A stretch of 64,000 nucleotides of DNA, taken from Sphingomonas azotifigens NBRC 15497 (GTDB lineage: Bacteria; Pseudomonadota; Alphaproteobacteria; Sphingomonadales; Sphingomonadaceae). Under the pieces are notes generated by a model. It saw nothing but the letters and a program-made list of their open reading frames with translations, made no database searches and was not told the DNA's origin. Shown in pieces: positions 40,066 through 49,457 of this stretch; within the stretch, counting starts at the first letter, position 1, and every line of letters starts with the position of its first letter. The position numbers and the translations under genes are program-made. Location of the stretch: positions 30,020 to 94,019 of the forward strand of contig NZ_BCTR01000017.1 of assembly GCF_002091475.1 (NCBI RefSeq), given 5' to 3'.

Positions 40066-41221
40066 GGCTCTGCTGCACCCGCACCAGCTCGCCCTCGCTC
40101 ACCGAGTCCGGCGGATTGTCGACGACGCGGTCGCCGGGCTTGAGGCCGCCCAGCACTTCCACCGTGGGACCGAGATCGCGGCCGATGGTGATCGCCTGCA
40201 GGTGGACATGCCCGTCCGGACTGACCAGCGCGACCCGCGCGCCCTCCGCGCGGAAGACCAGCGCGCTCGACGGGATCTGCACCGTGCCCGCTTGCCCCGC
40301 GACGTTGAAGCCGACCTTGGCATAGCCGCCGGGCTTGAGCAGCGCGCCGGGGTTGTCGGTGACGAGCTGCACCTGGAAGGCACCGCTCTGCTGGCTGATC
40401 GCGCCCGACTGGCCGATCACCTGCGCGGTGAAGCTGCGGCCGGGATAGTCGGGCACGCTTAGTGTGGCGGCGAGGCCCGGATGGATCGCCGAGGAATAGA
40501 CCTGCGGCACGCTCACATAGATGCGAATTTTGCGCACATCTGCCACCGAGAAGAGCGGCTGCTGGTTGCCGCTGCTGGGGCCGACCAGATCGCCGATGTC
40601 CGCGGCGCGCTGCGTCACCACGCCGGCAAAGGGCGCACGGACCGTGGCGAAGCCCTTCATCGCCAGCAGCCGGCCCAGATTGGCGCGGGCGGCGTTCACC
40701 GCCGCGTTCCGGACGGCAAGCTCGCCATTCTTCTCGTCCGCTTCCTGCTGCGAGACCGAATGGGTGGTGAGCAGGTCGTTCCAGCGTGCGGCAGTGCTTT
40801 TCGCCAGCCCGGCATTGGCCAGCGCGCTGGTAAGGTCGGCGCGTGCCTGGCCGATCTGCTGGTCGAGCTCGGGCGTGTCGATCTGGGCGAGGGGGGTGCC
40901 GGCCGCGACGGTGGCGCCGATATCCTTGTCCCAGCCGCGGACATAGCCGCCGACGCGAGCATAGAGCTTGGCGGCGTCCCATGCTTCCATCGTGCCCGGC
41001 AGGCTGAGCGTGCCGCTGGCGGCTGCGGCCTGCACGGGTACTAGATGCACCACCGGGATCGAGCGGGCATCGGACCAGTGCTGGGCTTCGCCGTTATCAC
41101 GGGCCCGGCTCATCGTGCCGAGCGCGATCACCGCACCGGCGATCACCACGGCGGCGATGCCGGCCGTCTTCAATCCGCGCGGGGCGTGGGTCTGGGGGGC
41201 AAGGGGGGCTTCACTCTGCAT
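40058..41221 (-). CDS. RND efflux periplasmic adaptor (MFP)
   Basis: 387 residues from ATG 41221; a TTG two codons earlier is an alternative. An N-terminal membrane anchor (LKTAGIAAVVIAGAVIALG), lipoyl halves (YVRGWDKDIGATVAAGTPLAQID; TVRAPFAGVVTQRAADIGDLV) around a helical hairpin, and a beta-barrel region (FQVQLVTDNPGALLKPGGYAKVGF) identify a membrane fusion protein. It links the RND pump to the outer channel. Its start lies inside the end of the pump gene. Confidence 0.92.
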   Translation of the reverse strand: MQSEAPLAPQTHAPRGLKTAGIAAVVIAGAVIALGTMSRARDNGEAQHWSDARSIPVVHLVPVQAAAASGTLSLPGTMEAWDAAKLYARVGGYVRGWDKDIGATVAAGTPLAQIDTPELDQQIGQARADLTSALANAGLAKSTAARWNDLLTTHSVSQQEADEKNGELAVRNAAVNAARANLGRLLAMKGFATVRAPFAGVVTQRAADIGDLVGPSSGNQQPLFSVADVRKIRIYVSVPQVYSSAIHPGLAATLSVPDYPGRSFTAQVIGQSGAISQQSGAFQVQLVTDNPGALLKPGGYAKVGFNVAGQAGTVQIPSSALVFRAEGARVALVSPDGHVHLQAITIGRDLGPTVEVLGGLKPGDRVVDNPPDSVSEGELVRVQQSHA

Positions 41222-44200
41222 AAACAAGGTCCTCGGCTGCGAGGTCGGAGGGTTGACGGAGCTTGTCGCGGCGGTGCGCGATGCTGAACACGACGGGGAC
41301 GAAGATCAGGGTGGCGAGCGTCGCGCAGATCAGGCCGCCGATCACGGCGCGGCCGAGCGGCGCGTTCTGTTCGCCGCCTTCGCCCAGGCCCAGCGCCATC
41401 GGCGCCATGCCGATGATCATGGCGAGCGCGGTCATCAGCACCGGGCGGAAGCGGGTGGCGCCTGCCTCCATCGCTGCCCTGAGCGCGTCGCCGGTCTCGG
41501 CGAGCCGCTCGCGGGCAAAGCTGACGACCAGCACCGAGTTGGCGGTGGCGACGCCCATGCACATGATCGCACCGGTGAGCGCCGGCACCGAGAGCGGCGT
41601 GTGGGTGGCGAACAGCATCCAGACGATGCCCGCCAGCGCCGCCGGCAGCGCCGAGACGATCACCGCCGGGTCGATCCACGACTGGAAGTTGACGACGATC
41701 AGCAGGTAGATCAGCACCACCGCACCGGCGAGGCCGAACAGCAGCCCGGAAAAGGCCGTGTTCATCGTCTCGACCTGGCCGCGCAGCGCGACCGTGGCGC
41801 CCTTGGGCCGCTGACCTTCGGTATCCTTGAGCACCTTCTGGATGCCCGCCGCCACCGCCCCGAGATCGCGGCCCTGCGTCGTCGCATAGACGTCGAACAC
41901 CGGTTGCACCGCATAGTGCGAGACCACCGCCGCGCTCGGTTCGCGGTGGAGCGTCCCGATGCCGCCGAGCAGCTGGGCACTGCCCTGCGTGCCGGTGACC
42001 GGCAGGTTCTGCAGGTCGGACATGGTGTCGATGCGGTACTGCGGCGCCTGGACGACGATCGGGTAGGACACGCCGTTCTTCGGGTTGAGCCAGAAGGCGG
42101 GCGCCACCTGGAAGCTGCCGGCAAGATTGACCGACAGGCTTTTGGTCACGTCGTTCTCGGTGATGCCGACGCGGTTGGCCTGGGCGCGGTCGACGTCGAA
42201 GGCGAGTTCGGGATAATCGTTCGCCTGCTGCACGCGGACGTCGGCGATGCCCGCGATATGGTTCATCTTCTCGGCGAGCAGATGGGCATAGGCCTCGTTG
42301 GCCTTCTTGTCCGGGCCGGCGACCTGCACGTCGATCGGGGCGGGGGCGCCGAAGTTCAGGATCTGGCTGATGATGTCGGCGGGCAGGAACGAGAAGGTCG
42401 AGCCCGGGAAGGCATCGGGCAGCGCCTTGCGCAGCGCCTTCACATAGTCGGCGGTCGGCTTGTGTTCCTTGGACAGGGTAATCAGGATGTCGCCGTCCTG
42501 TGGGCCGATGCCGCCGGTGTTCGAATAGGCGCGGTTGATGCCGCTGATCGGCAGGCCGATATTGTCGACGATCGACACCAGTTGATCGGGCGGCACGACG
42601 CCGCGGATCCGGTCTTCGATATGGTCGAACAGCGCCGCCGTCTCCTCGATGCGCGTACCGACCGGCGCGCGGACGTGGAGGTTGATCTGCCCGGCGTCGA
42701 CTGTCGGGAAGAAGGTCTGCCCCAGCATCGGGATCAGCGCGAAAGAGGCGAGCACCACCAGCAGGAAGGCGGGGACGAACGCCTTGCGCCGGGCCAGCGC
42801 GAAGCCGAGCAGCGACAGATAATAGCGGCGGATCGTCTCGAAGCGCTGTTCGAACCCGTGCTGGAAGCGGCGGAACGGATTGCGGCTCTTCGGCATCCCG
42901 GTCATCGAGTCATGGCTGACCATGTGTTCGATCGTGTGGGCGCCCGCGTGCTGGCGGAGCAGGAAATTGCCCATGGTCGGCACCAGCGTGCGGCTGAGCA
43001 CGAAGCTGGCGATCATCGCGAACACCACCGCCTCGGCCATAGGCGCGAACAGGAAGCCCGCGACGCCCGGCAGGAAGAACATCGGCAGGAAGGCGATGCA
43101 GATGCAGAGCAACGAGACGAAGGCGGGCTGCACGATCTGCCGCGCGCCATCCAGGATGGCGTCGCGCACCGTCTTGCCCTGTTCGAGGTGCCAGTTGATG
43201 TTCTCGATGGTCACCGTCGCGTCGTCGACCAGGATGCCGACGGCGAGGGCAAGGCCGCCCAGCGTCATGATGTTGAGCGTCTGCCCGGCGGCGGCGAGGC
43301 CGGCGACCGCCGCCAGCACCGCCAGCGGGATCGAGGCGGCGATGATCACGGTCGAGCGCCACGAGCCGAGGAACAGCAGGATCATCAGGCTGGTCAGCGC
43401 CGCCGCGATCGCGCCTTCGCGGACCACCCCGTTGACCGCCGCCTTGACGAACAGCGACTGGTCGGAGAGCGGCAGCACCTTCAGGTCGGGCGGCAGCGTT
43501 TCCGCGAGCTTGGGGAGCAGCGCCTTGACCCCGTCGACAATGGCGATGGTCGAGGCCGCGCCGCTCTTCAGGATCGTCATCAGGACGGCGCGGTGGCCGT
43601 CGACGCGGACGATGTTGCGCTGGGGCGGCGAGCCGTCATGGACATGGGCGACGTCGCGCATCAGCACGGTGGCGCCATCGACCGTCTTGATCGGCAGCTC
43701 GTTCAGCTGGTCGATCACCTGCGGCGCGTTGTTGAGCCTGATATTGTACTCATAGCTGCCGATCTTGGTGGTGCCGGCGGGCACGATCTGGTTCTGCTGG
43801 GCAAGCGCGTTGCCAACATCGGTCGCGGAGAGGTGGTGGGCCTGGAGCGCGGCCGGGTCGATGTCGATCTGGATCTGGCGCTCCTTGCCGCCATAGGGCG
43901 AAGGCACGGCGGCGCCCCCCACCGAGGCGAGCGCCGGGCGGATCGCGTTCTGGCCGAGGTCGAAGATCTTCGCTTCGGAGAGCGTCTTGGACGAGAGTGC
44001 CAGCTGCAGGATCGGTACGGTCGAGGCGTTGTAGTTGAGGATCAGCGGCGGGGTGATGCCCGGCGGCATCTGCTTGAGCACGGTCTGGCTCATGCTCGTC
44101 ACCTGCGCGGTGGCGGTGCGGATGTCGACGTTCGGGCGGAAGAAGATCTTGACGATGCCGATGCCGGCGAGGCTCTGGCTCTCGATATGATCGATGTCGT

Positions 44201-44429
44201 TCACCGTCGAGGTGAGCTGCCGCTCGTAATAATAGACGACGCGGCCGGACATCTCCTCGGGCGGCAGGCCGCGATAGGTCCACACCGCGGCGATCACCGG
44301 GATCTTGATGTCGGGAAAGATGTCGGTCGGCGTCGTCAGCGCCGCCACGCCGCCGCCCAGCACGATCAGGATCGCGAGGACGACGAAGGTGAGCGGCTTG
44401 CTGAGCGCGATGCGGATGAGATGGAGCAT
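41211..44429 (-). CDS. RND efflux transporter permease
   Basis: 1072 residues from the ATG giving MLHLIRIALSKPLTFVVLAIL; a longer frame upstream is rich in Pro/Arg and is not coding. Twelve-helix RND layout: first helix, large periplasmic loop, TM4 with LALAVGILVDDATVTIENINWHLE (the paired Asp of the proton relay), a second large loop, and C-terminal VPALTGAIMCMGVATANSVLVVSFARERL. This is a proton-driven exporter; the substrate cannot be read from sequence. Transcribed with the two-component system upstream. Confidence 0.93.
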   Translation of the reverse strand: MLHLIRIALSKPLTFVVLAILIVLGGGVAALTTPTDIFPDIKIPVIAAVWTYRGLPPEEMSGRVVYYYERQLTSTVNDIDHIESQSLAGIGIVKIFFRPNVDIRTATAQVTSMSQTVLKQMPPGITPPLILNYNASTVPILQLALSSKTLSEAKIFDLGQNAIRPALASVGGAAVPSPYGGKERQIQIDIDPAALQAHHLSATDVGNALAQQNQIVPAGTTKIGSYEYNIRLNNAPQVIDQLNELPIKTVDGATVLMRDVAHVHDGSPPQRNIVRVDGHRAVLMTILKSGAASTIAIVDGVKALLPKLAETLPPDLKVLPLSDQSLFVKAAVNGVVREGAIAAALTSLMILLFLGSWRSTVIIAASIPLAVLAAVAGLAAAGQTLNIMTLGGLALAVGILVDDATVTIENINWHLEQGKTVRDAILDGARQIVQPAFVSLLCICIAFLPMFFLPGVAGFLFAPMAEAVVFAMIASFVLSRTLVPTMGNFLLRQHAGAHTIEHMVSHDSMTGMPKSRNPFRRFQHGFEQRFETIRRYYLSLLGFALARRKAFVPAFLLVVLASFALIPMLGQTFFPTVDAGQINLHVRAPVGTRIEETAALFDHIEDRIRGVVPPDQLVSIVDNIGLPISGINRAYSNTGGIGPQDGDILITLSKEHKPTADYVKALRKALPDAFPGSTFSFLPADIISQILNFGAPAPIDVQVAGPDKKANEAYAHLLAEKMNHIAGIADVRVQQANDYPELAFDVDRAQANRVGITENDVTKSLSVNLAGSFQVAPAFWLNPKNGVSYPIVVQAPQYRIDTMSDLQNLPVTGTQGSAQLLGGIGTLHREPSAAVVSHYAVQPVFDVYATTQGRDLGAVAAGIQKVLKDTEGQRPKGATVALRGQVETMNTAFSGLLFGLAGAVVLIYLLIVVNFQSWIDPAVIVSALPAALAGIVWMLFATHTPLSVPALTGAIMCMGVATANSVLVVSFARERLAETGDALRAAMEAGATRFRPVLMTALAMIIGMAPMALGLGEGGEQNAPLGRAVIGGLICATLATLIFVPVVFSIAHRRDKLRQPSDLAAEDLVYAE

Positions 44430-44548
44430 GGGCAGCCTGCGCAACGGAAAACAGGGTGCCGGCGCTGGGCGCGGGGGGTGGGGGACGCCGCAGCGCCGGC
44501 GCCAGGGCATTTGCTCCCGCGCTGCAGCGATGGCGAATTAAATGAATT

Positions 44549-45904
44549 TCACCTCTGGGACGCGCGCAGCTCGATGCTCGCGATCAGGCCGGGCGCTGCG
44601 TCGCCGAACGCAAGGGTGAACCCGTGCAGGTGGAGGATGGCGCTGACGACCGCGAGTCCCAGGCCTGTCCCTTCGACACCGGCAGCCCCGCTCGCCCGGT
44701 GAAAGCGGCGCAAGACCGCCTCGCGTTCATCCACGGGTATGCCGGGGCCGTCGTCGATCACTTCGATGACGGGCACATCCGCGCGCTCTCGAAGCCGCAG
44801 CGTGACTCTTGATCGTGTGAACTTGATGGCATTGTCGAGGACGTTGCCTACCGCTTCGAACAAGAGCTCCGGGTCCGCTGTGACGCGGCGCGCGCCGCGC
44901 AGGTCGATGGTTAGCGCAACGCCGCGCTCTTCGGCCAGGGGCGCGTACAACTCGGCCAGCTCGCCCAGCAGCATTTGCAGGTCGACGGAGACCATGCCTG
45001 CGCGGCGGCCGCTCGCCTCGAGTTCGGCGATGCGGAGCAGCGCGGCAAACCGGTCGACCACGGCGTCGAGATCCTCGATCGCGCGTTCGGTCACGCTGCG
45101 CGCGGCTTCCGGCAGCGGCGTTTCCTGGTGCATCCGGTGCAGCGTCGCGCGCACGCGGGTGAGCGGCGTGCGCAGGTCGTGCGCGATGGCATCGGTGGCG
45201 CTTTTCACCTGCGCCACGACATGCGCGACCTCGTCGAGCATCAGGTTCACCGTGGCGGCGAACTGGTCGAGCTCGTCGCGGCGACCGGCAATCGGCATGC
45301 GATGGCCGAGGCCGCCTGCGGCAATGATGCGGCTGGCCCGCTCGAGATCGCGGACGCGCCGCAACGGCCCGATGCTGAGCAGCATCGCCGCGGTCACCAC
45401 CAACGCGGTGCCGGCCAGCCCGCTGACGAGCAGGATCTGGAGCAGCCGGATCCGCAAATCCTGGATGGGCAGGATGTCACGCGCCAGCAGGATCGTCTCC
45501 CCCGCCGTCGTGCGCACGGCAAGGACGCGGAGCGGCCCATGGACGCCCGGCGCGGCGGGAACCGCATAGGGCGTGCCGATGCGGGGCGGGGCGGGCAGGT
45601 CGACATTGCCGACCACCTGTTCGCCGTCCCGGCCGAGCAGCGCGAAATAGCTGAGGCCGGGGGTGGTGTTAGCGATCTCTGCGCGCAGCCGATCCGGCAA
45701 CGCCGCCGGCGGCGATGCGAGCAGGGCGTTGGCACGCATCAAGAGAATCTGGTCGCTGCGCGCGAGCAGTTCGTGCGCGGTGAAGACATAGCTGGTTGCG
45801 AGCGTGGCCCACAGGGCGACGAGGAATACCGATCCGAGCAGCAGTGTCAGCCGGAAGGGGGTCGTGGCGCGAACGTCGCGCCAACGCAGCCGATCAGACG
45901 GCAT
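44549..45904 (-). CDS. sensor histidine kinase of the efflux cluster
   Basis: 451 residues. TM1 (FRLTLLLGSVFLVALWATLATSYVF), a ~120-residue periplasmic sensor, TM2 (LLQILLVSGLAGTALVVTAAMLL), a HAMP domain, the H-box AIAHDLRTPLTRVR, N-box NVLDNAIKF, G1 DDGPGIP, F-box FHRA and G2 GTGLGLAVV. It autophosphorylates His and passes phosphate to the adjacent response regulator. Its start overlaps the regulator gene by 11 bases. Confidence 0.92.
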   Translation of the reverse strand: MPSDRLRWRDVRATTPFRLTLLLGSVFLVALWATLATSYVFTAHELLARSDQILLMRANALLASPPAALPDRLRAEIANTTPGLSYFALLGRDGEQVVGNVDLPAPPRIGTPYAVPAAPGVHGPLRVLAVRTTAGETILLARDILPIQDLRIRLLQILLVSGLAGTALVVTAAMLLSIGPLRRVRDLERASRIIAAGGLGHRMPIAGRRDELDQFAATVNLMLDEVAHVVAQVKSATDAIAHDLRTPLTRVRATLHRMHQETPLPEAARSVTERAIEDLDAVVDRFAALLRIAELEASGRRAGMVSVDLQMLLGELAELYAPLAEERGVALTIDLRGARRVTADPELLFEAVGNVLDNAIKFTRSRVTLRLRERADVPVIEVIDDGPGIPVDEREAVLRRFHRASGAAGVEGTGLGLAVVSAILHLHGFTLAFGDAAPGLIASIELRASQR

Positions 45905-46568
45905 CGAACCGATAGCCTTCGCCCTTCACCGTCGCGATCGCCGAGGGGACATCCGGCAGTTCCAGCTTGCGGCGGAGCCGGGCGACATGGACGTTGATCA
46001 GGTTCGCGCCGGGATCGAAGTGATAGTTCCACACCTGCTCGAACAATACGCGCCGGCTGACCGTGACCCCGGCATTGCGCATGAGAAATTCGAGCAGCTT
46101 GAACTCCATCTGGAGCAGGCGCACCGGGGTGCCGCGAACGCGCGCTTCCCGGCGCAGCAGGTCGAGCTGGATGCTGCCGACCTGCAGCAGCGTTTCGACG
46201 GATTGCTGGGTCCGGCGCAGAAGCACTTCGATCCGGACGGCCAGTTCGCTCGGCGCGAAGGGCTTGATCAGATAGTCGTCGCCCCCGGCGCGGAGGCCGG
46301 CGATTCGCTGGTCCACATCGCCCAGCGCGCTGACCATCAGCACTGGCGCCTGCACACCCGTCGCGCGGAGCCGGGCGAGCAGGGCAAGGCCGTCCATGTC
46401 CGGCAGCAATCGATCGAGGGTGAGCGCGTCGAGCGTCGCCTCCTGCGCCGCCGCGAGTGCGGCTTCGCCCGTTTCGGCGACGGTCACATCATGGCCATGC
46501 GCGCGCAGTTCATGGGCGATTGCCTCGGCCGTTGCGCCGTCGTCTTCCACCACCAGTATGCGAGCCAT
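45894..46568 (-). CDS. OmpR-family response regulator
   Basis: 224 residues from the ATG giving MARILVVEDDGATAEAIA. The receiver has the acidic pair (EDD), phospho-acceptor Asp in LDRLLPDMDGL, Thr/Ser in MVSALGD and Lys in YLIKPF. The C-terminal winged helix has LLQMEFKLLEFLMRNAG and LINVHVARLRRKLE. It very likely controls the downstream pump genes. The frame stays open far upstream, but that extension is not coding-like and overlaps the opposite gene. Confidence 0.92.
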   Translation of the reverse strand: MARILVVEDDGATAEAIAHELRAHGHDVTVAETGEAALAAAQEATLDALTLDRLLPDMDGLALLARLRATGVQAPVLMVSALGDVDQRIAGLRAGGDDYLIKPFAPSELAVRIEVLLRRTQQSVETLLQVGSIQLDLLRREARVRGTPVRLLQMEFKLLEFLMRNAGVTVSRRVLFEQVWNYHFDPGANLINVHVARLRRKLELPDVPSAIATVKGEGYRFDAV

Positions 46569-46946
46569 GGTGGCACCATAGAGAGCGCTGCGCTTGCAGC
46601 AAAGCGCGGACTGGGGCGCGGCCAGGTGAAGTATCGACAATCTAAGCACCGCCAGGAGCGGACGCCCAAGCGTAGTCCCTCCGGGGCCTGACGCCTTCTT
46701 GGCGGGTGCTTTCCCAGCAGGTGAACGCGTCGGCATGCCCGTTAGCAGGGGCTGCCTTACCTCGCACTCACTGAACGCCACCGTCCTCCCCCGGTAGGAG
46801 TACCGTGCGTTCTCGAAGCGCGCGCGAGATGCACTGCTGGCGGCTTCCCGCGCCTTGAGACAGCCCGCCGTCGCGTGCCTACCGCCGTGGAGAGTGCCGA
46901 CCGGTTCCTGGCCCGACTTTTCCCTACACCTCCCGAGGAGACTCCC
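46569..46946. promoter_or_regulatory. divergent promoter region between response regulator and acetoacetate decarboxylase genes
   Basis: 378 bases with no convincing gene on either strand. It must hold promoters for the leftward efflux/two-component cluster and the rightward decarboxylase gene. I see no exact FNR or LexA box in it. Confidence 0.5.
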
Positions 46947-47696
46947 ATGACCGAGGACGAAATCCGCGCGTCTGCCTATGCCATGCCCGTTTCCAGCCCG
47001 GCCTATCCGAAGCCGCCGTTCCGCTTCATCAACCGCGAGTTCGTGATCATCGCCTATCGCACCGATCCGGAGGCGCTGGCGCAGGTGATCCCGGCGCCGC
47101 TGATGCCCGCCGATCCGATCGTGAAGTACGAATTCATCAAGATGCCGGATTCCAGCGGGCTCGGCGACTATACCGAATCCGGCCAGGTGCTCCCGGTCAC
47201 CTATCAGGGCGCGCCCGGTGGCTTCACCCACGCCATGTATCTGGACAGCGAGGCTGGCATTGCCTCGGGTCGCGAGATCTGGGGGTTCCCCAAGATGTTC
47301 GCGCAACCCAAGGTGGAAGTGCGCAACGACGCGCTGGTCTGCACGCTCGACTATAACGGCGTGCGCGTCGCGACGGGCACCATGGCGTACAAGTATCAGG
47401 CGCTGGATCCCGTCGCGATGGCCGCATTCCTGACCACGCCGACCTTTCTGCTGAAGGTGCTGCCGCATGTGGACGGCACGGCGCGCGTCTGCGAACTGGT
47501 CCGCTATGCCCCTAGCGAGGTGACGGTGAAGGGCGCGTGGACCGGCCCCGCGAGCCTCGAGCTCCATCCGCACTGCCTTGCGCCGGTCGCCAAGCTGCCG
47601 GTGCGCGGGGTGGTCTCGGCAACGCACATCCTCGCCGATCTCACGCTCAGCTGCGGCGAAGTCGTCCACGACTATCTCGCCCCGCCAGCCGCATAA
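46947..47696 (+). CDS. acetoacetate decarboxylase family protein
   Basis: 249 residues from the ATG preceded by GAGGAG. Family blocks: [51 protein letters not shown] and [13 protein letters not shown] [18 protein letters not shown]. The Schiff-base Lys of Clostridium Adc (in YPKK) aligns with Lys116 here. The neighbouring Lys is Met117, which may change the active-site environment. The reaction is decarboxylation of acetoacetate or a related beta-keto acid. A strong terminator follows. Confidence 0.88.
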   Translation: MTEDEIRASAYAMPVSSPAYPKPPFRFINREFVIIAYRTDPEALAQVIPAPLMPADPIVKYEFIKMPDSSGLGDYTESGQVLPVTYQGAPGGFTHAMYLDSEAGIASGREIWGFPKMFAQPKVEVRNDALVCTLDYNGVRVATGTMAYKYQALDPVAMAAFLTTPTFLLKVLPHVDGTARVCELVRYAPSEVTVKGAWTGPASLELHPHCLAPVAKLPVRGVVSATHILADLTLSCGEVVHDYLAPPAA

Positions 47697-47713
47697 CCGC
47701 ATTGTCCTGACGA

Positions 47714-47753
47714 AAAAGGGGAGCCGCGCGCCCTAGCACGCGGCTCCCCTTTT
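47714..47753. terminator. bidirectional intrinsic terminator
   Basis: AAAAGGGGAGCCGCG pairs perfectly with CGCGGCTCCCCTTTT around a 10-base loop. It lies between the convergent decarboxylase and ompW genes and has A and T tails for both directions. Confidence 0.92.
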
Positions 47754-47789
47754 GTTTCCCCCGCCCCTTTGGGGCGCGGGAGGCCCACC

Positions 47790-48464
47790 TCAGAAGCGGG
47801 TGCCGACGCCGAAGCCGAACACCAGCGGGTTGATGTCCACCTTGGTCTGGTTGATCGTGCCGCCGGTGTTGAGCCGGGCAGTGGTGCCCATGTCGATGTA
47901 CTTGACGTCGAGGTTCAGGAAGAACTTCTTGTTCAAGTCGATGTCCACACCGGCCTGCAGCGCGTAGCCGACGCTGTCCTTGAGCGAGAGGCTGGTCTGG
48001 CCGAGCGCCTTGTTCAGCGAATCGCTGGTCTTCGCCGAATAGAAGGTGGTGTAGTTGATGCCGGCACCGAGATAGGGGCGGATCGCGGCCTTGGGCATGA
48101 AGTGATACTGCAGCGTCAGCGTCGGCGGCAGCACCCAGGTGTGGCCGACCTTGCCGAGGGCCGAGATCGCCTCGCGGCCCTGGATGTCATGGCGGGTGCT
48201 GGAGACGATCAGCTCGGCGCCGATATTGTCGGTGGCCATATAGGTGAAGTCGACTTCAGGCATCACCGCATCGCCCACGCCGACCTTGCCGGTAGGGATG
48301 CCGGGCGTGATGCCGGTCGACGATTCATTGGGGGCAACGACGATGCCGCGCAGGCGGACCAGCCAGTCGCCGGCCGCGATTCCCGCCTTGTCCTGTGCCT
48401 GGGCGCTCGCAGTCGAGGCCAGCAGGCCGGCAGCGGCCAGACCGACAAAAAGCGAAGTACGCAT
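47790..48464 (-). CDS. ompW: OmpW-family outer-membrane protein
   Basis: 224 residues. The signal peptide is LFVGLAAAGLLASTASAQAQ. The mature part starts AAGDWLVRLRGIVVAPNES and includes LPPTLTLQYHFMPKAAIRPYLGAGINYTTFY and a terminal VFGFGVGTRF, all typical of OmpW eight-stranded barrels ending in aromatic Phe. It conducts small hydrophobic molecules. A FixK/FNR-type box 60 bases upstream suggests oxygen-dependent control by the adjacent regulator. Confidence 0.92.
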   Translation of the reverse strand: MRTSLFVGLAAAGLLASTASAQAQDKAGIAAGDWLVRLRGIVVAPNESSTGITPGIPTGKVGVGDAVMPEVDFTYMATDNIGAELIVSSTRHDIQGREAISALGKVGHTWVLPPTLTLQYHFMPKAAIRPYLGAGINYTTFYSAKTSDSLNKALGQTSLSLKDSVGYALQAGVDIDLNKKFFLNLDVKYIDMGTTARLNTGGTINQTKVDINPLVFGFGVGTRF

Positions 48465-48523
48465 GGTTCATTTCTCCTCGTGTTCGACGAGGCACCGGGT
48501 ACCCGCAAGTTCGTCGCGCGGTT

Positions 48524-48537
48524 TTGATCGCGCGCAA
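48524..48537. promoter_or_regulatory. FixK/FNR-type box
   Basis: TTGATCGCGCGCAA fits the FixK2-type pattern TTG(A/C)-N6-(T/G)CAA exactly. It lies 60 bases before ompW (leftward) and 105 bases before the fnr-like gene (rightward), so it could serve either promoter. Confidence 0.5.
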
Positions 48538-48642
48538 CGTCGCGGGTAGGTAATGTTCCCAAGTTAGTGGGCTTCATCCCTGCGGATCAATACGTAACGA
48601 CAAGCCCTGCACACGCGCGGCATGCCACGCGCGGAGGCGGAT

Positions 48643-49377
48643 ATGTACATGGATCGAACCCAGCTGGATCTTGGCGCGGCGGATTGGAGTCTGCCGGCGC
48701 GCTGCGCGGCCTGTGGCGTGCGGATGGCATCGCTATGTGGCGGCATTTCCGCCGGCGCGCTCGACGCGCTCAATCGCATCGGTCGCAAGCGGGTGCTGCG
48801 CCGCGGGGAGGTGCTGATCTGGCAGGGAGATACTGCCGAGCAGGTCGGCATTCTCCATCACGGCCTGGTGAAGCTCTCCGCCTCGCTGGAGGATGGCCGC
48901 GAGCAGATGCTCGGGCTTGCCTTCCCAGCCGACTTTGTCGGCGCGATCAGCGAGCGGCCGTCGAGCCACTGCGTCACCGCGCTGACCGAGACCGAGCTGT
49001 GCGTGTTCCCGCGCAGCGCGCTGCCGGCGCTGGTCGAGGCGCATCCCGAGATCGGCCAGGCGCTGCTGACCCGCGCCTATGACGAGCTGGACCAGCTGCG
49101 CCGCTGGATGCTGCTGCTCGGCCGCAAGTCCGCCGAGGAGCGGGTGGCCAGCTTGCTCCTCCAGTTCGCCGCACGGGGCACCTGTTCGCCCGGCGCGCCG
49201 GTGGCGCTGCCGCTGACCCGCCAGCAAATGGCCGAGCTGCTGGGCCTGACGATCGAGACGGTCAGCCGCAAGCTCACTGCAATGAAGCGCGACGGGGTGA
49301 TCGCGCTACCTGACCTGCGGAGCTTCGTGATCCTCGATCAGGAAGAATTGGTAACGATTGCAGCCGAGTATCCGTAA
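48643..49377 (+). CDS. Fnr/FixK-type oxygen-responsive regulator
   Basis: 244 residues from the ATG with GGAGG 8 bases upstream. The N-terminal cluster Cys21-x2-Cys24-x7-Cys32 plus Cys110 (SSHCVTAL) matches the 4Fe-4S ligands of FnrN/FnrL-type proteins. A cAMP-type beta-barrel follows (RRGEVLIWQGDTAEQVGIL). The C-terminal helix-turn-helix LTRQQMAELLGLTIETVSRKL contains the E-x2-SR contact residues for TTGAT half sites. It should sense low oxygen. Confidence 0.9.
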   Translation: MYMDRTQLDLGAADWSLPARCAACGVRMASLCGGISAGALDALNRIGRKRVLRRGEVLIWQGDTAEQVGILHHGLVKLSASLEDGREQMLGLAFPADFVGAISERPSSHCVTALTETELCVFPRSALPALVEAHPEIGQALLTRAYDELDQLRRWMLLLGRKSAEERVASLLLQFAARGTCSPGAPVALPLTRQQMAELLGLTIETVSRKLTAMKRDGVIALPDLRSFVILDQEELVTIAAEYP

Positions 49378-49457
49378 CTAACCGCATGTCGGGGAAAATT
49401 GGTTCTGCCTAGCCTCCCAGCATCCTCGAAGAAGACCGGGGTGCAATGGAGGCGACC

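Noticed and set aside
40968..44702. 1244-residue plus-strand ORF
   Set aside because: Antisense to the RND pump and adaptor genes, rich in Arg/His/Asp/Gly; a shadow of high-GC codon bias.
46569..47702. N-terminal extension of the response regulator to 602 residues
   Set aside because: The extension covers the promoter gap and the opposite decarboxylase gene; the receiver domain starts cleanly at 46568.
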